DNA from: Candidatus Buchananbacteria bacterium RIFCSPLOWO2_02_FULL_46_11b | Lineage (GTDB): Bacteria; Patescibacteriota; Patescibacteriia; Buchananbacterales; UBA6539 | DNA: 13,907 nt | Direction: 5' to 3' | Assembly (NCBI GenBank): GCA_001817615.1 | Contig: MHIR01000063.1 | Span: 1-13,907, forward strand | Part shown: in pieces, positions 1-6,326 of the stretch | How the letters are laid out: each line of letters opens with the position of its first letter | Numbering within the stretch: position 1 is the first letter of the stretch | The notes under the pieces: model-generated | Databases searched by the model: none | The model's input: only the letters and a program-made list of their open reading frames with translations | What the model was told of the DNA's origin: nothing | Position numbers and translations under genes: made by a program

Positions 1-28
1 TTTGCTGATTCCTTGTGGATAAATGGAT

Positions 29-66
29 TTGACAGGTTTTTGAAGATATTATAAACTGGGTATAAT
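29..66 (+). promoter_or_regulatory. promoter region of the HNH-xer operon
   Basis: A perfect TTGACA lies at 29-34 and a perfect TATAAT at 61-66, but they are 26 nt apart and cannot be one promoter. With the 17-nt spacer used elsewhere in the window, TTGACA pairs with TAAACT at 52-57. TATAAT would pair with a poor -35 near 38-45. Either choice starts transcription at about 64-73, upstream of the HNH gene. The exact pairing is undecided. Confidence 0.5.
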
Positions 67-110
67 ATCCCTTACACTCGGTTAATACTAAACTTATGAA
101 AGGAACAAGA

Positions 111-584
111 ATGAAAGATATCGCCTCTTCTATGGGCAGGGGCTTTAATGAAATTATTTCAGAAATGTATTTAAAAAATAGATTGAGTTCCGCGGAAATA
201 TCTGAAGAAATATACAAAAAAACAAATATTAAAATTACCACTCGTTCAATACAAAGAATAATAAAATCTTTAGGAATTGCTAGGCCACTTAGCGAGGCAC
301 TTAGATTAGCTATTAAAAAGGGCCGCAAAGATTATAGCCACTTAAGAAAGCCGATAAAATCAGATACCTTAAGAAGGGGTATTACCTTAAAAATACGATA
401 TCAGGTTTTAAAAAGAGATAATTTTAAATGTGTTTTGTGCGGCAATGATGCAAAAAATACTTTATTAGTAATTGATCATAAAATTCCCGTGGCGGGTGGC
501 GGGACTAATGATTTTGATAATTTGAGAACTTTATGCCGTGAATGTAATCATGGTAAAGCTATATTAGAGGAACATCATTTATGA
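111..584 (+). CDS. HNH endonuclease with helix-rich N-terminal domain
   Basis: This is a probable metal-dependent HNH nuclease. The C-terminal part shows the zinc-binding pairs CVLC and CREC (C112, C115, C147, C150, counted from the ATG at 96). It also shows the DH step of the HNH core (D127-H128), N142 in DNL, and N151-H152 near the end. The first ~65 residues are helical with a short helix-turn-helix-like stretch (AEISEEIY...TRSIQRIIKSLG), consistent with a DNA-reading domain. I chose the ATG at 111 because AAAGGA at 99-104 is a good ribosome site for it; the ATG at 96 has none. The stop overlaps the next ATG as ATGA, so the recombinase is probably translationally coupled. The gene is visibly more AT-rich than those downstream, which may mean recent transfer. 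It could be a homing-type or defence nuclease; the target is unknown. Confidence 0.85.
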   Translation: MKDIASSMGRGFNEIISEMYLKNRLSSAEISEEIYKKTNIKITTRSIQRIIKSLGIARPLSEALRLAIKKGRKDYSHLRKPIKSDTLRRGITLKIRYQVLKRDNFKCVLCGNDAKNTLLVIDHKIPVAGGGTNDFDNLRTLCRECNHGKAILEEHHL

Positions 585-1540
585 AATCTACAGCTCCCCT
601 TTCGTATTTAGACGATTTTTTATTAAATCTCCAGACAAACAATTACTCTGAAGAAACTCTTTACAGTTATGAAAGAGATCTGAAAGTTTTTGAAGATTTT
701 TTAAACCAAATCAAACTCCCCTTCTCTAAGGTCGATAAGCGAACAATTAATTTATATAAGGCTTATTTAAATTCAATTGATCGCCAAACGGCCGGCGATC
801 AAAAAAGTAAAAAAAAGCTGAAAAGTTATTCCATTAATCGTTTTTTATCGTCTTTAAGGTCGTACCTTAAATTTTTAATTGAAATGGATTATCCGGCGCC
901 AGTAGCTCCCGAGGCGGTAAAATTGGTTAAAACCGAGCGCAAGCATCCGCAAGTGGCGGAATTAAATGAATTGGTTAAATTAATTGAATCCCCGTCTTTT
1001 TTGGAAAATAATAAAATTGTTGCCGCCCGGAATCGCGCGATGCTGGAAATCCTTTTTTCCACCGGCATGCGGATTTCGGAATTAACAAATTTAAATCGTC
1101 AGCAAATTGATAATTCCGGCCGAATTTTTATTTTAGGAAAAGGCAAAAAAGAAAGGTTTGTCTACTTGACGCCGCGAGCTTATAAATACCTGAATGATTA
1201 TTTGCGCTTGCGCGCCGACAATCTTTCTGCTTTATTCATACCTTGTCGCGGCCGCAATGCCAACAATAATGCTGGCCTTAAAAAGAAGATTTCTTCTAAT
1301 TATTTGCAGGAGCGGATTAAATTTTACCGGGAAAAATTAAAAATCAATATTCCGATTTCCGCTCATTCTTTGAGGCATGGTTTTGCCACTTATTTGGCCG
1401 AAGAAGGGGCCAATCCGGCGGCAATTCAGGTTTTATTAGGCCATGAATCGCTTAATACCACCACCCGCTATGTTCACACCTCTGATCGTTACGCCGAAGA
1501 TACTCACCGTAAATTTCATCCACTAAAAGATGCTGATTAA
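581..1540 (+). CDS. xerC: Xer-family tyrosine recombinase (XerC/XerD-like)
   Basis: This site-specific recombinase would resolve chromosome dimers at dif or integrate DNA. At 319 aa it is slightly longer than E. coli XerC/D. Residues ~6-105 form the SAM-like core-binding domain, and ~125-315 the catalytic domain. All catalytic residues are visible: R164 in STGMR, K187 in GKGKKER, H262 and R265 in HSLRH, H288 in LLGHES, and the nucleophile Y297 in TTRYVH. The ORF is intact and looks active. It starts inside the stop codon of the HNH gene (ATGA overlap) and is followed by a terminator. Pairing with an HNH nuclease is odd for a housekeeping Xer, so this may be the integrase of an element. I see no convincing dif or att site nearby. 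The symbol is by family; XerD or XerA is equally possible. Confidence 0.92.
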   Translation: MKSTAPLSYLDDFLLNLQTNNYSEETLYSYERDLKVFEDFLNQIKLPFSKVDKRTINLYKAYLNSIDRQTAGDQKSKKKLKSYSINRFLSSLRSYLKFLIEMDYPAPVAPEAVKLVKTERKHPQVAELNELVKLIESPSFLENNKIVAARNRAMLEILFSTGMRISELTNLNRQQIDNSGRIFILGKGKKERFVYLTPRAYKYLNDYLRLRADNLSALFIPCRGRNANNNAGLKKKISSNYLQERIKFYREKLKINIPISAHSLRHGFATYLAEEGANPAAIQVLLGHESLNTTTRYVHTSDRYAEDTHRKFHPLKDAD

Positions 1541-1638
1541 AATTTATTGATTTCAATTCGGAAATAAAAATGACTGGCGGGCATTCTCCAAGTCCTTTTT
1601 TCTAATAAAAAAATAAGTTAGTCAAAGGATTTATCCGC

Positions 1639-1662
1639 CAGCCAGACGTTTGGCTGATTTTT
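1639..1662 (+). terminator. terminator after xer
   Basis: CAGCCA (1639-1644) and TGGCTG (1651-1656) form a 6-bp stem with a 6-nt loop, followed by A and five Ts. A competing outer stem pairs CTGGCGG (1574-1580) with CCGCCAG (1635-1641), helped by TCCTTT (1593-1598) with AAAGGA (1624-1629). The 3' UTR can therefore fold two ways. Confidence 0.6.
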
Positions 1663-1671
1663 CAAGAAAAT

Positions 1672-1700
1672 TTGATTTTATTTTGGAATTGTGCTATTCT
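1672..1700 (+). promoter_or_regulatory. promoter of orphan RNA 1
   Basis: TTGATT (1672-1677), a 17-nt spacer, then TATTCT (1695-1700) preceded directly by TGC, an extended -10. Predicted start is near 1707. No credible protein ORF follows on this strand. Confidence 0.65.
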
Positions 1701-1706
1701 GCCAAT

Positions 1707-1858
1707 GTATGCAATGAGCGAGTTTCCCCGAGCTGGCGCATTGCATCATTCTCCTTCCGCCGCCCGGAGTCCATGGGGGTTCCGGGCGAAATCCCCCCTC
1801 TTTTTGAGGGATAATATAGATCTTTGGCGAGAGCGGTTTAATCTGCTCTCTTTTTTTT
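1707..1858 (+). ncRNA. candidate structured small RNA 1 (unidentified)
   Basis: This is a ~150-nt unit bounded by its own extended -10 promoter and a strong terminator. Structures seen: an 8-bp stem ATGCAATG/CATTGCAT (1709-1716 with 1739-1746) with more pairing inside; an 8-bp perfect stem CGCCCGGA/TCCGGGCG (1761-1768 with 1781-1788); and a GGGGG (1775-1779) in the loop of that stem which can pair with the C6 run at 1793-1798 as an H-type pseudoknot. The same C run can instead join CCCTC/GAGGG (1796-1800 with 1806-1810), so helices compete. The only ORFs here are 61-62 aa, on both strands, with low-quality composition. I looked for hallmarks of 6S, SRP, RNase P, tmRNA and common riboswitches and recognised none. 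No same-strand protein gene lies downstream, which argues against a riboswitch. Confidence 0.5.
1829..1858 (+). terminator. terminator of orphan RNA 1
   Basis: GAGAGC (1829-1834) and GCTCTC (1845-1850) pair around a 10-nt loop and are followed by eight Ts (1851-1858). This is a textbook Rho-independent terminator. The last two Ts also begin the TTGACA of the next promoter. Confidence 0.8.
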
Positions 1859-1885
1859 GACAATTTTTGAATTTTATCTTATATT
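1857..1885 (+). promoter_or_regulatory. promoter of orphan RNA 2
   Basis: A perfect TTGACA (1857-1862), 17-nt spacer, TATATT (1880-1885). It begins inside the T tract of the preceding terminator, so the two units are packed back to back. Predicted start is about 1892, exactly where the first hairpin begins. Confidence 0.7.
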
Positions 1886-1891
1886 TAAAAA

Positions 1892-2044
1892 GGCCTCTTA
1901 TTGTGGATCTCTCTGAACTAAAGAGGCCCTCTTTACCAAACCGGGGAGCCATTATCTCCCCGGCAAAAAATAATCCCGCTCTTTTTAGACGGGTTAAAGT
2001 CCTTTGCTTTAGGCCGAAGCCGGTTCTGGTTTTCGGCCTTTTTT
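1892..2044 (+). ncRNA. candidate structured small RNA 2 (unidentified)
   Basis: This second ~150-nt unit has its own promoter and terminator. From the 5' end: GGCCTCTT/AAGAGGCC (1892-1899 with 1921-1928, 21-nt loop); CCGGGGAG/CTCCCCGG (1941-1948 with 1956-1963, 7-nt loop) followed by an A-rich single strand; a CCCG/CGGG hairpin around 1975-1994; then the terminator. CTTTACC (~1931-1937) is also nearly complementary to GGTTAAAG (~1992-1999), which would close a multibranch junction around the middle hairpins. No ORF of plausible composition runs through it and no same-strand gene follows. I do not recognise the family. Confidence 0.5.
2011..2044 (+). terminator. terminator of orphan RNA 2
   Basis: AGGCCGAA (2011-2018) pairs perfectly with TTCGGCCT (2032-2039) around a 13-nt loop, and the T tract runs to 2044. 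Read from the other strand there is no T tract, so it serves the plus strand. Confidence 0.8.
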
Positions 2045-2053
2045 AAAAGTTAA

Positions 2054-2107
2054 AAGCTTAAAGCTCTTAAATTTCGCTTTTAGCTTTAAGTTTTTAGCTT
2101 TAAGCTT
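2054..2107. repeat. word hairpin at the end of the M23 gene
   Basis: AAGCTTAAAGCT (2054-2065) and AGCTTTAAGCTT (2096-2107) form a perfect 12-bp inverted repeat; extra copies of the AGCTTTAAG word fill the loop. The distal arm includes two bases of the minus-strand TAA stop of the M23 gene. Its position suggests a 3'-end structure for that mRNA. Confidence 0.6.
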
Positions 2108-3350
2108 ACTGCGGCAGATACTCCAGCGGATTGACCGGAATGCCGTTTAAGCGGACTTCAAAATGAAGGTGCGGGCCGGTGGTTAAATTGCCCGAGCCGA
2201 TGCTGCCGGGCAGGCCGCCGGTCAGGCCGATGATTTGGCCTTTGGCCGCGTATTCTTCTTCTTTGACTTTAACCGCGGAAACATGGGCAAAAACCGTGGA
2301 CAGCCCGTTATTATGAATCAGCATGATGTAAGCGTAGCTTTTGTCGCCCCGGAATTGGATGCGGCCGACATAGCCGGCTTCCGGCGCTTTGATGGGCGTG
2401 CCTTGGTAGGCTCTGATATCAAGGCCCGGATGCTCAAAAAGATAGCGGAAAGGGTAATCCGGGTCGTGAAAATAAGTGGTTATTCCCCGCTCGGGGCTGA
2501 CCGGCCAGATTAATTTCGCCGGGCCGAATTGGTTGAATTTTTCTTGTTGCGCCTGTTCTTCCAGTTTTTTGCGGATATTTTTTTCCAAAGCGGTGATCTC
2601 GGCGTTGATTTTTTGCTCCTCTAATTGCAGCTGGTAGAGGTTGGCCTGGTATTGCTTTTCGCTTAAGTGCGTTTGCAAAAGCAAAATGCCCTGGGCGGAG
2701 TTTCTTTCGTCCAGCTCCGATTTTTGCCCCAGCAGTTTTTCCTTGAGCTTTTCTTCGGCTTTGGCTTTTTCTTCCCAGCTTGATTTTTGAGTTTCCAAAT
2801 CTTTTTTCGCGGCTTTAAGCTTATTAAAAGCGGTTTTTAAGTTGCGGTGAATTTGTTCGGTGTATTGCATCTGGTCAAAAAAATCGGAAAAAGACTGGTT
2901 GATTAAAATTATCTGCAAATAGCTTACCTGGTCGTTTTTATAAATTAAGCGCAGATATTCGGCGATCTTTTCTTTTTGCGCGGCGATTTCTTTTTCCAGA
3001 CTTTGAATTTTTAAATTGATGTTTTGAATTTCCAAATTGGTCTGTTCAATTCTTTTTTGCGTGGCCTGGATGTCTAAATTCAGCTTGGCGATCTGGTTTT
3101 CCAAAATCGCGATTTGGCCTTTCAGGCTTTTGGTTTCTTTTTGCTTGGCTTTGATGTTTTCGGCGTAAGCGTCAATTTCTTTCTGTAAAATATTAATTTC
3201 TTTCCGGCGCTGTTCAATTTGGCCGTTTAGCTGGGAAACTTCACTATTGCTTTGGGCAAAGAGAGGCTGGGGTCGGGAAATGAAAAACCCGGCGGTCAAG
3301 AGGCCGAAGAAGATAAAACCGGTAAGAATTAGTTTAATTTTTATATTCAT
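2106..3350 (-). CDS. secreted coiled-coil M23 (LytM) peptidase
   Basis: This is a probable peptidoglycan endopeptidase or amidase activator of the EnvC/NlpD type, acting outside the membrane. Residues 1-33 are a signal peptide or membrane anchor (basic MNIKIK, then a hydrophobic run). Residues ~37-270 are an almost unbroken coiled coil rich in Q, E and K. Residues ~285-412 are the M23 domain. Zinc ligands look intact: H307 and D311 in HPGLD, and H396 in HLH; H356 in FAH and H394 complete the usual catalytic set. An active enzyme is therefore more likely than a degenerate EnvC-type activator. Length (414 aa) and architecture fit EnvC-like proteins. No Shine-Dalgarno precedes the ATG. The gene lies downstream of gltX on the same strand, 205 bp away, and ends in a word hairpin. 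Confidence 0.93.
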   Translation of the reverse strand: MNIKIKLILTGFIFFGLLTAGFFISRPQPLFAQSNSEVSQLNGQIEQRRKEINILQKEIDAYAENIKAKQKETKSLKGQIAILENQIAKLNLDIQATQKRIEQTNLEIQNINLKIQSLEKEIAAQKEKIAEYLRLIYKNDQVSYLQIILINQSFSDFFDQMQYTEQIHRNLKTAFNKLKAAKKDLETQKSSWEEKAKAEEKLKEKLLGQKSELDERNSAQGILLLQTHLSEKQYQANLYQLQLEEQKINAEITALEKNIRKKLEEQAQQEKFNQFGPAKLIWPVSPERGITTYFHDPDYPFRYLFEHPGLDIRAYQGTPIKAPEAGYVGRIQFRGDKSYAYIMLIHNNGLSTVFAHVSAVKVKEEEYAAKGQIIGLTGGLPGSIGSGNLTTGPHLHFEVRLNGIPVNPLEYLPQ

Positions 3351-3353
3351 AAA

Positions 3354-3446
3354 CGATGAAGCCCGCCTCCGCCCCTCGACTCTCTTTAAATAAGCTTAAG
3401 ACCGCTCGGGGCTACGGCGTGGCAAGCGATGAGAGCCCGCCTCCGC
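3354..3446. repeat. GC-rich direct repeat between gltX and the M23 gene
   Basis: A ~20-bp sequence starting CGATGA and ending GCCCGCCTCCGC occurs at 3354-3372 and again at 3427-3446, with a one-base length difference. The rest of the 3351-3555 spacer is made of variants of GGCAAGCG and GGCGAGC words. One pair, GCTCGCC (3445-3451) and GGCGAGC (3474-3480), can form a stem. A short AT word (TGTTATATG-like) fills 3527-3550. No gene is seen in this spacer. Confidence 0.5.
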
Positions 3447-3555
3447 TCGCCTTGCTTCAGTTTGACGAGGGTCGGCGAGCTTCGGCGAGGCAAGCGGTGG
3501 GTTAATCAATAGTGTTTATCTTAAAATGTTATATGTTACATGTTATATGACGGCG

Positions 3556-4995
3556 CTATTTCAGTATTTCAATCGCTTTTTCCAGCCGTTTCAAGGTTTC
3601 TTCCCTGCCCAAGACGCCGGCAATCTCAAAGGGGCCGGGAGAAGCTTTTCGGCCCGACAGGGCCGCGCGCATGGGCCAGAGATAATCCCCCATCCCCTGC
3701 TTGTTGCCTTCAATAAATTTTTTTATTTCGGCTTCAATGAATTTTTCGGTCCATTCTTTTTCTTTGATTTTTTCCAATTCTTCGGCCAAAGCCGCCAGAT
3801 TTTTCGCGGTTTCTTTGGCGTTGAGTTTTTTCCAAATTAGCAATTGCGGGTCGTAGTCCGGCGCTTTGAAAAAAAATTCCGTGGCCGAAACGATTTCGCT
3901 CAATTTCTTGATGCGGCTTTGTTCGGTGGCGACTATGGCTTTTAAATTTTTTAAATCGGTTTTTAGGCCGGCTTCGGCATAATATGGCTGGCAGAGTTTG
4001 GCCAGTTCTTCGGCTGATTTTTTTCTGATGTATTCGCCGTTTAGCCAGTCAAGCTTGTTTAAATCAAAAACCGCGCCGGCTTTGTTGATTTTTTCCAGAG
4101 AAAAAGCTTCAATCATGCTTTGGAGGTCAAAAATTTCCTGGTTAGTGCCGGGATTCCAGCCTAAAAGCAGGATGAAGTTTAAAAGCGCTTCAGGCAGATA
4201 GCCGTTTTTTAAAAAATCTTCCACGGCCACGTCGCCCTGGCGCTTGGAAAGCTTGGAATGATCGGGATTTAATAAAAGCGGCAAATGGGCAAAGATGGGC
4301 GGCTCCCAGCCGAAGGCCTGGTACAAGAGAATGTGCTTGGGCGTTGACGGCAGCCAGTCCTCGCCGCGGATGACGTGGCTGATTTCCATCTCGTGATCGT
4401 CAATCACGGAAGCCAGATGATAAGTCGGCCAGCCGTTGGATTTTAAAATAATCTGGTCATCCAGAATTTTATTGTCAAAGCTGACCTGGCCACGGATTAA
4501 ATCAATAAATTCCGTCAAGCCGGTTTTTGGCATCTTGAAGCGGATAACATAAGACCGGCCGGCGCCCAGATTATTCTTGATTTCTTCGGCGCTTAAATTC
4601 CGGCATTGGCCGTCATAGCCGGTTGGCAGTTTTTGCCGCTGCCGGATCGCTTTTGATTCCCCCAGTCTTTCTTCGGAACAAAAACAATAATAAGCCTTAT
4701 TTTCGTCAATTAATTGCTGGGCGTATTTTTTATATAAATCAAGCCGCTCGGACTGGATCATGATCGGCTTATTATCCCAGTTCAGATTAAAAAATGCCAA
4801 GATTTTCAGGAGATTTTCTTTGGCGCCTTCCACTTTGCGGCTCTGGTCGGTGTCTTCGACGCGCAAATAAAAAAGGCCGTTATTTTTTTTGGCAAAAATA
4901 TAATTGTATAAAGCCGTCCTTAAGCTGCCGACATGCAGAAAGCCAGTGGGGCTGGGGGCGAAACGGGCGATAATTTTTGGGGGTTTGACAGGCAT
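3556..4995 (-). CDS. gltX: glutamyl-tRNA synthetase
   Basis: This class I aminoacyl-tRNA synthetase charges tRNA-Glu in the cytoplasm. The class I signature FAPSPTGFLHVGS lies at residues 12-24 (HVGS is the HIGH motif), the VEDTD step at 46-50, and the KMSKS-type KLSKR at 248-252. The helical anticodon-binding region runs from ~320 to the end. The 479-aa length is normal. Whether it also misacylates tRNA-Gln (non-discriminating, as in bacteria using GatCAB) cannot be decided here. The ATG at 4995 is followed at once by the family N-terminus. There is no obvious Shine-Dalgarno and only a weak TTTACT-like -10 on this strand. The start of the gene overlaps the -35 of the divergent 5044 gene, so the two may interfere. 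Confidence 0.97.
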   Translation of the reverse strand: MPVKPPKIIARFAPSPTGFLHVGSLRTALYNYIFAKKNNGLFYLRVEDTDQSRKVEGAKENLLKILAFFNLNWDNKPIMIQSERLDLYKKYAQQLIDENKAYYCFCSEERLGESKAIRQRQKLPTGYDGQCRNLSAEEIKNNLGAGRSYVIRFKMPKTGLTEFIDLIRGQVSFDNKILDDQIILKSNGWPTYHLASVIDDHEMEISHVIRGEDWLPSTPKHILLYQAFGWEPPIFAHLPLLLNPDHSKLSKRQGDVAVEDFLKNGYLPEALLNFILLLGWNPGTNQEIFDLQSMIEAFSLEKINKAGAVFDLNKLDWLNGEYIRKKSAEELAKLCQPYYAEAGLKTDLKNLKAIVATEQSRIKKLSEIVSATEFFFKAPDYDPQLLIWKKLNAKETAKNLAALAEELEKIKEKEWTEKFIEAEIKKFIEGNKQGMGDYLWPMRAALSGRKASPGPFEIAGVLGREETLKRLEKAIEILK

Positions 4996-5013
4996 TGGTT
5001 TTTTTAGTAAAAT
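4985..5013 (+). promoter_or_regulatory. promoter of the 90-aa gene, inside the gltX start
   Basis: TTGACA (4985-4990), 17-nt spacer, TAAAAT (5008-5013). The -35 covers codons 2-4 of gltX on the opposite strand. Transcription should begin near 5020, and the ribosome site AGGAG is at 5032-5036. Confidence 0.75.
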
Positions 5014-5043
5014 AAACTTTATCTATAAACCAGGAGACAGATA

Positions 5044-5316
5044 ATGAAAGATAAACTCGCGAATTTGCGGCAGAAGGCCAAGGCTAAAGCCGCCATCGGC
5101 TATCCGGTCATTAGCCTTGATTTGTTCTTTGCGATTTTTGCCGAGGTTTCAACCGGCGGCAAAAAAGATTACGTGGCAATTATCTCGCGCGACGCGCCGG
5201 CGACCGGCTGTCTTTTGCAGGTGATTGACTGGCATCGGAACAAAGAAGCAGTCCGGCTTCATTGCCATACTCACCGTCCGCTTCAGGAGGAGCTGGCTTT
5301 GAGAAATATTTTATAA
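5044..5316 (+). CDS. hypothetical 90-aa basic protein
   Basis: I do not recognise this protein. It is clearly a gene: it has a near-consensus promoter, AGGAG seven bases before the ATG, and a strong terminator just after the stop. Residues 1-17 are very basic and helical (MKDKLANLRQKAKAKA). Residues 20-60 look like a small alpha/beta fold with a hydrophobic core, and 62-77 are histidine-rich (H64, then HCHTH at 73-77, with C56 upstream). The Cys/His group could bind a metal; that is inference. It stands alone between gltX and the glycosyltransferase, on the opposite strand to both. No signal peptide or membrane helix is seen. Confidence 0.8.
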   Translation: MKDKLANLRQKAKAKAAIGYPVISLDLFFAIFAEVSTGGKKDYVAIISRDAPATGCLLQVIDWHRNKEAVRLHCHTHRPLQEELALRNIL

Positions 5317-5318
5317 TT

Positions 5319-6101
5319 TCAGTCGGTTGTTCCACCGCTTATTTCTGGCGGTGGATTTTTTTTGCCAAAAATTTTTTCTTTCAAGATTAAAAGAGGAAAA
5401 ACGATAATGGCATTTAAAATCCGCGGCCAGCGTTTGGGTTCCCGAATTAGCCGGTACAGCCATTCCAGGCCGGCGCGGCGCAGAAATTTCGGCGCCCGGG
5501 GAGTCAGGCCGGAAATATAATCAAAACTGCCGCCCACGCCGACGGCCAGTTTGACCGAAGGCAGTTTATCCAAATGGGCAAAAATCCATTTTTCCTGCTT
5601 GCCCTGGCCCAGGGCGACTAAAAGAATCCGGGGTGCGGCGTCATTGATTCGGCCAATTAAATCTTCGTCCGTAAAAAACGGATCAATTATCTCTCCCCCG
5701 CTTTCGGCGCCCGCGATTTTTAGGCCGGAAAAATCCCGCTTTAAGACCGCGGCGGCCGCGGCGGCCACCAAGTCGCCCGCGCCCAGAAAATAAATGGAGC
5801 AATTTTTTTGTTCAGCCAGTTCAGCCAAAGACCAGACTAAATCAACGCCGGCGACGCGCTGGAGGTATCGGCCCAAAAATTTTGCCGCTTTAACTAAGCC
5901 AATCCCATCGGCCACGGCGATATCGGCGTAATTTAAAATCCCCTTGAATTTTTCGTCTTTTTGGGCTTTAATCAAAAATTCCGGATTAGGCGTGCAGATA
6001 AAATGTTGGTCGGCGGAATCCAAAAATCGGCTGATTTTTTCCAAGACTTCCTGCAAAGAAAGATTGTCAATTTTAACGCCCAAAATTTCAACTTTTTCCA
6101 T
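5319..6101 (-). CDS. WecG/TagA/CpsF-family glycosyltransferase
   Basis: This membrane-associated transferase belongs to the family that adds N-acetylmannosaminuronate or N-acetylmannosamine to undecaprenyl-PP-GlcNAc, building wall teichoic acid, enterobacterial common antigen or capsule. Family marks in order: LGVKIDNLSLQEVL at 7-20, CTPNPEF at 36-42, VADGIG with the conserved Asp at D65, YFLGA at 104-108, GQGKQEKW at 165-172, GVGGSFDYISG at 188-198, and the basic C-terminus RAPKFLRRAGLEWLYRLIREP at 202-222. A C-terminal helix (230-245) may sit on the membrane. At 260 aa it is a normal family size. The exact sugar and acceptor cannot be told. It follows the 47-aa gene by 20 bases, and its last codons double as a terminator for the convergent gene. 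Confidence 0.93.
   Translation of the reverse strand: MEKVEILGVKIDNLSLQEVLEKISRFLDSADQHFICTPNPEFLIKAQKDEKFKGILNYADIAVADGIGLVKAAKFLGRYLQRVAGVDLVWSLAELAEQKNCSIYFLGAGDLVAAAAAAVLKRDFSGLKIAGAESGGEIIDPFFTDEDLIGRINDAAPRILLVALGQGKQEKWIFAHLDKLPSVKLAVGVGGSFDYISGLTPRAPKFLRRAGLEWLYRLIREPKRWPRILNAIIVFPLLILKEKIFGKKNPPPEISGGTTD
5331..5363 (+). terminator. terminator of the 90-aa gene, inside the wecG 3' end
   Basis: TCCACCGC (5331-5338) pairs perfectly with GCGGTGGA (5348-5355) around a 9-nt loop, followed by eight Ts. On the minus strand these bases encode the last residues (PPPEISGG) of the convergent glycosyltransferase, so one sequence is both coding and terminator. Confidence 0.85.
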
Positions 6102-6121
6102 AAGATTGGAGAGTTGATGAT

Positions 6122-6265
6122 TTATAAATATTTTTTCGGCCGCGGCTCGGGCTGGCTGAATCGAAAACGCTGGATTTCCTGCGGGCCGTCGGCTTTGTAG
6201 CGGCTTTTGGTCCGGAAGCGAGTGACTTTTTTCTTGTTGTAGCCGCGGGAAGAATGGTCGCGCAT
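6122..6265 (-). CDS. small basic 47-aa protein
   Basis: This frame was found by reading the minus strand directly. It gives MRDHSSRGYNKKKVTRF, then a Lys/Arg/Gln-rich body, then QPEPRPKKYL and TAA. The codons are mostly C- or G-ending (CGC, GAC, GGC, TAC, AAC, CAG), like neighbouring genes. A competing 61-aa frame (6088-6273) has a poorer, Ala/Ser/Thr-rich composition and runs into wecG. The protein is strongly basic, with aromatic residues spaced among the Arg and Lys (YN..F..Y..F.F), so nucleic-acid or ribosome binding is an inference only. It ends 20 bases before wecG and lies 61 bases after ligT, probably in one transcript. There is no clear Shine-Dalgarno; an in-frame GTG at 6289 is an alternative start. 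Confidence 0.6.
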   Translation of the reverse strand: MRDHSSRGYNKKKVTRFRTKSRYKADGPQEIQRFRFSQPEPRPKKYL

Positions 6266-6290
6266 ATTTTCACGAAAGCACAAAATCACT

Positions 6291-6321
6291 AAAACACGAA
6301 AACATTTTGTTTTTGTGTTTT
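6291..6321. repeat. word hairpin after ligT
   Basis: AAAACACGAAAACA (6291-6304) and TGTTTTTGTGTTTT (6308-6321) form a 14-bp stem with a 3-nt loop and one G.T pair. It lies five bases past the ligT stop (minus strand), and on that strand the distal arm ends in Ts. A third, imperfect copy of the CACGAAA word follows at 6271-6277. Confidence 0.6.
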
Positions 6322-6326
6322 TGCGA

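Noticed and set aside
1..28. Possible end of an upstream gene
   Set aside because: Too short to show a frame or stop with any support.
29..66. TTGACA and TATAAT read as one promoter
   Set aside because: The spacer is 26 nt, too long for a sigma-70-type promoter; each must pair with a weaker partner.
1672..1863. 62-aa plus-strand and 61-aa minus-strand frames over the first RNA unit
   Set aside because: Both frames span the terminator or its T tract, have Trp/Pro/Arg-rich low-quality composition and no ribosome site. The promoter, stems and terminator explain the region better as RNA.
3526..3552. dif-like site (TGTTATATG words)
   Set aside because: It is a short direct-word repeat without the two 11-bp arms and 6-8-bp centre expected of a Xer site, and it is far from xer.
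6088..6273. 61-aa minus-strand frame overlapping the 47-aa gene
   Set aside because: It starts with GTG, runs into the wecG start, and has an Ala/Ser/Thr/Lys composition typical of a shifted frame of the arginine-rich 47-aa protein.
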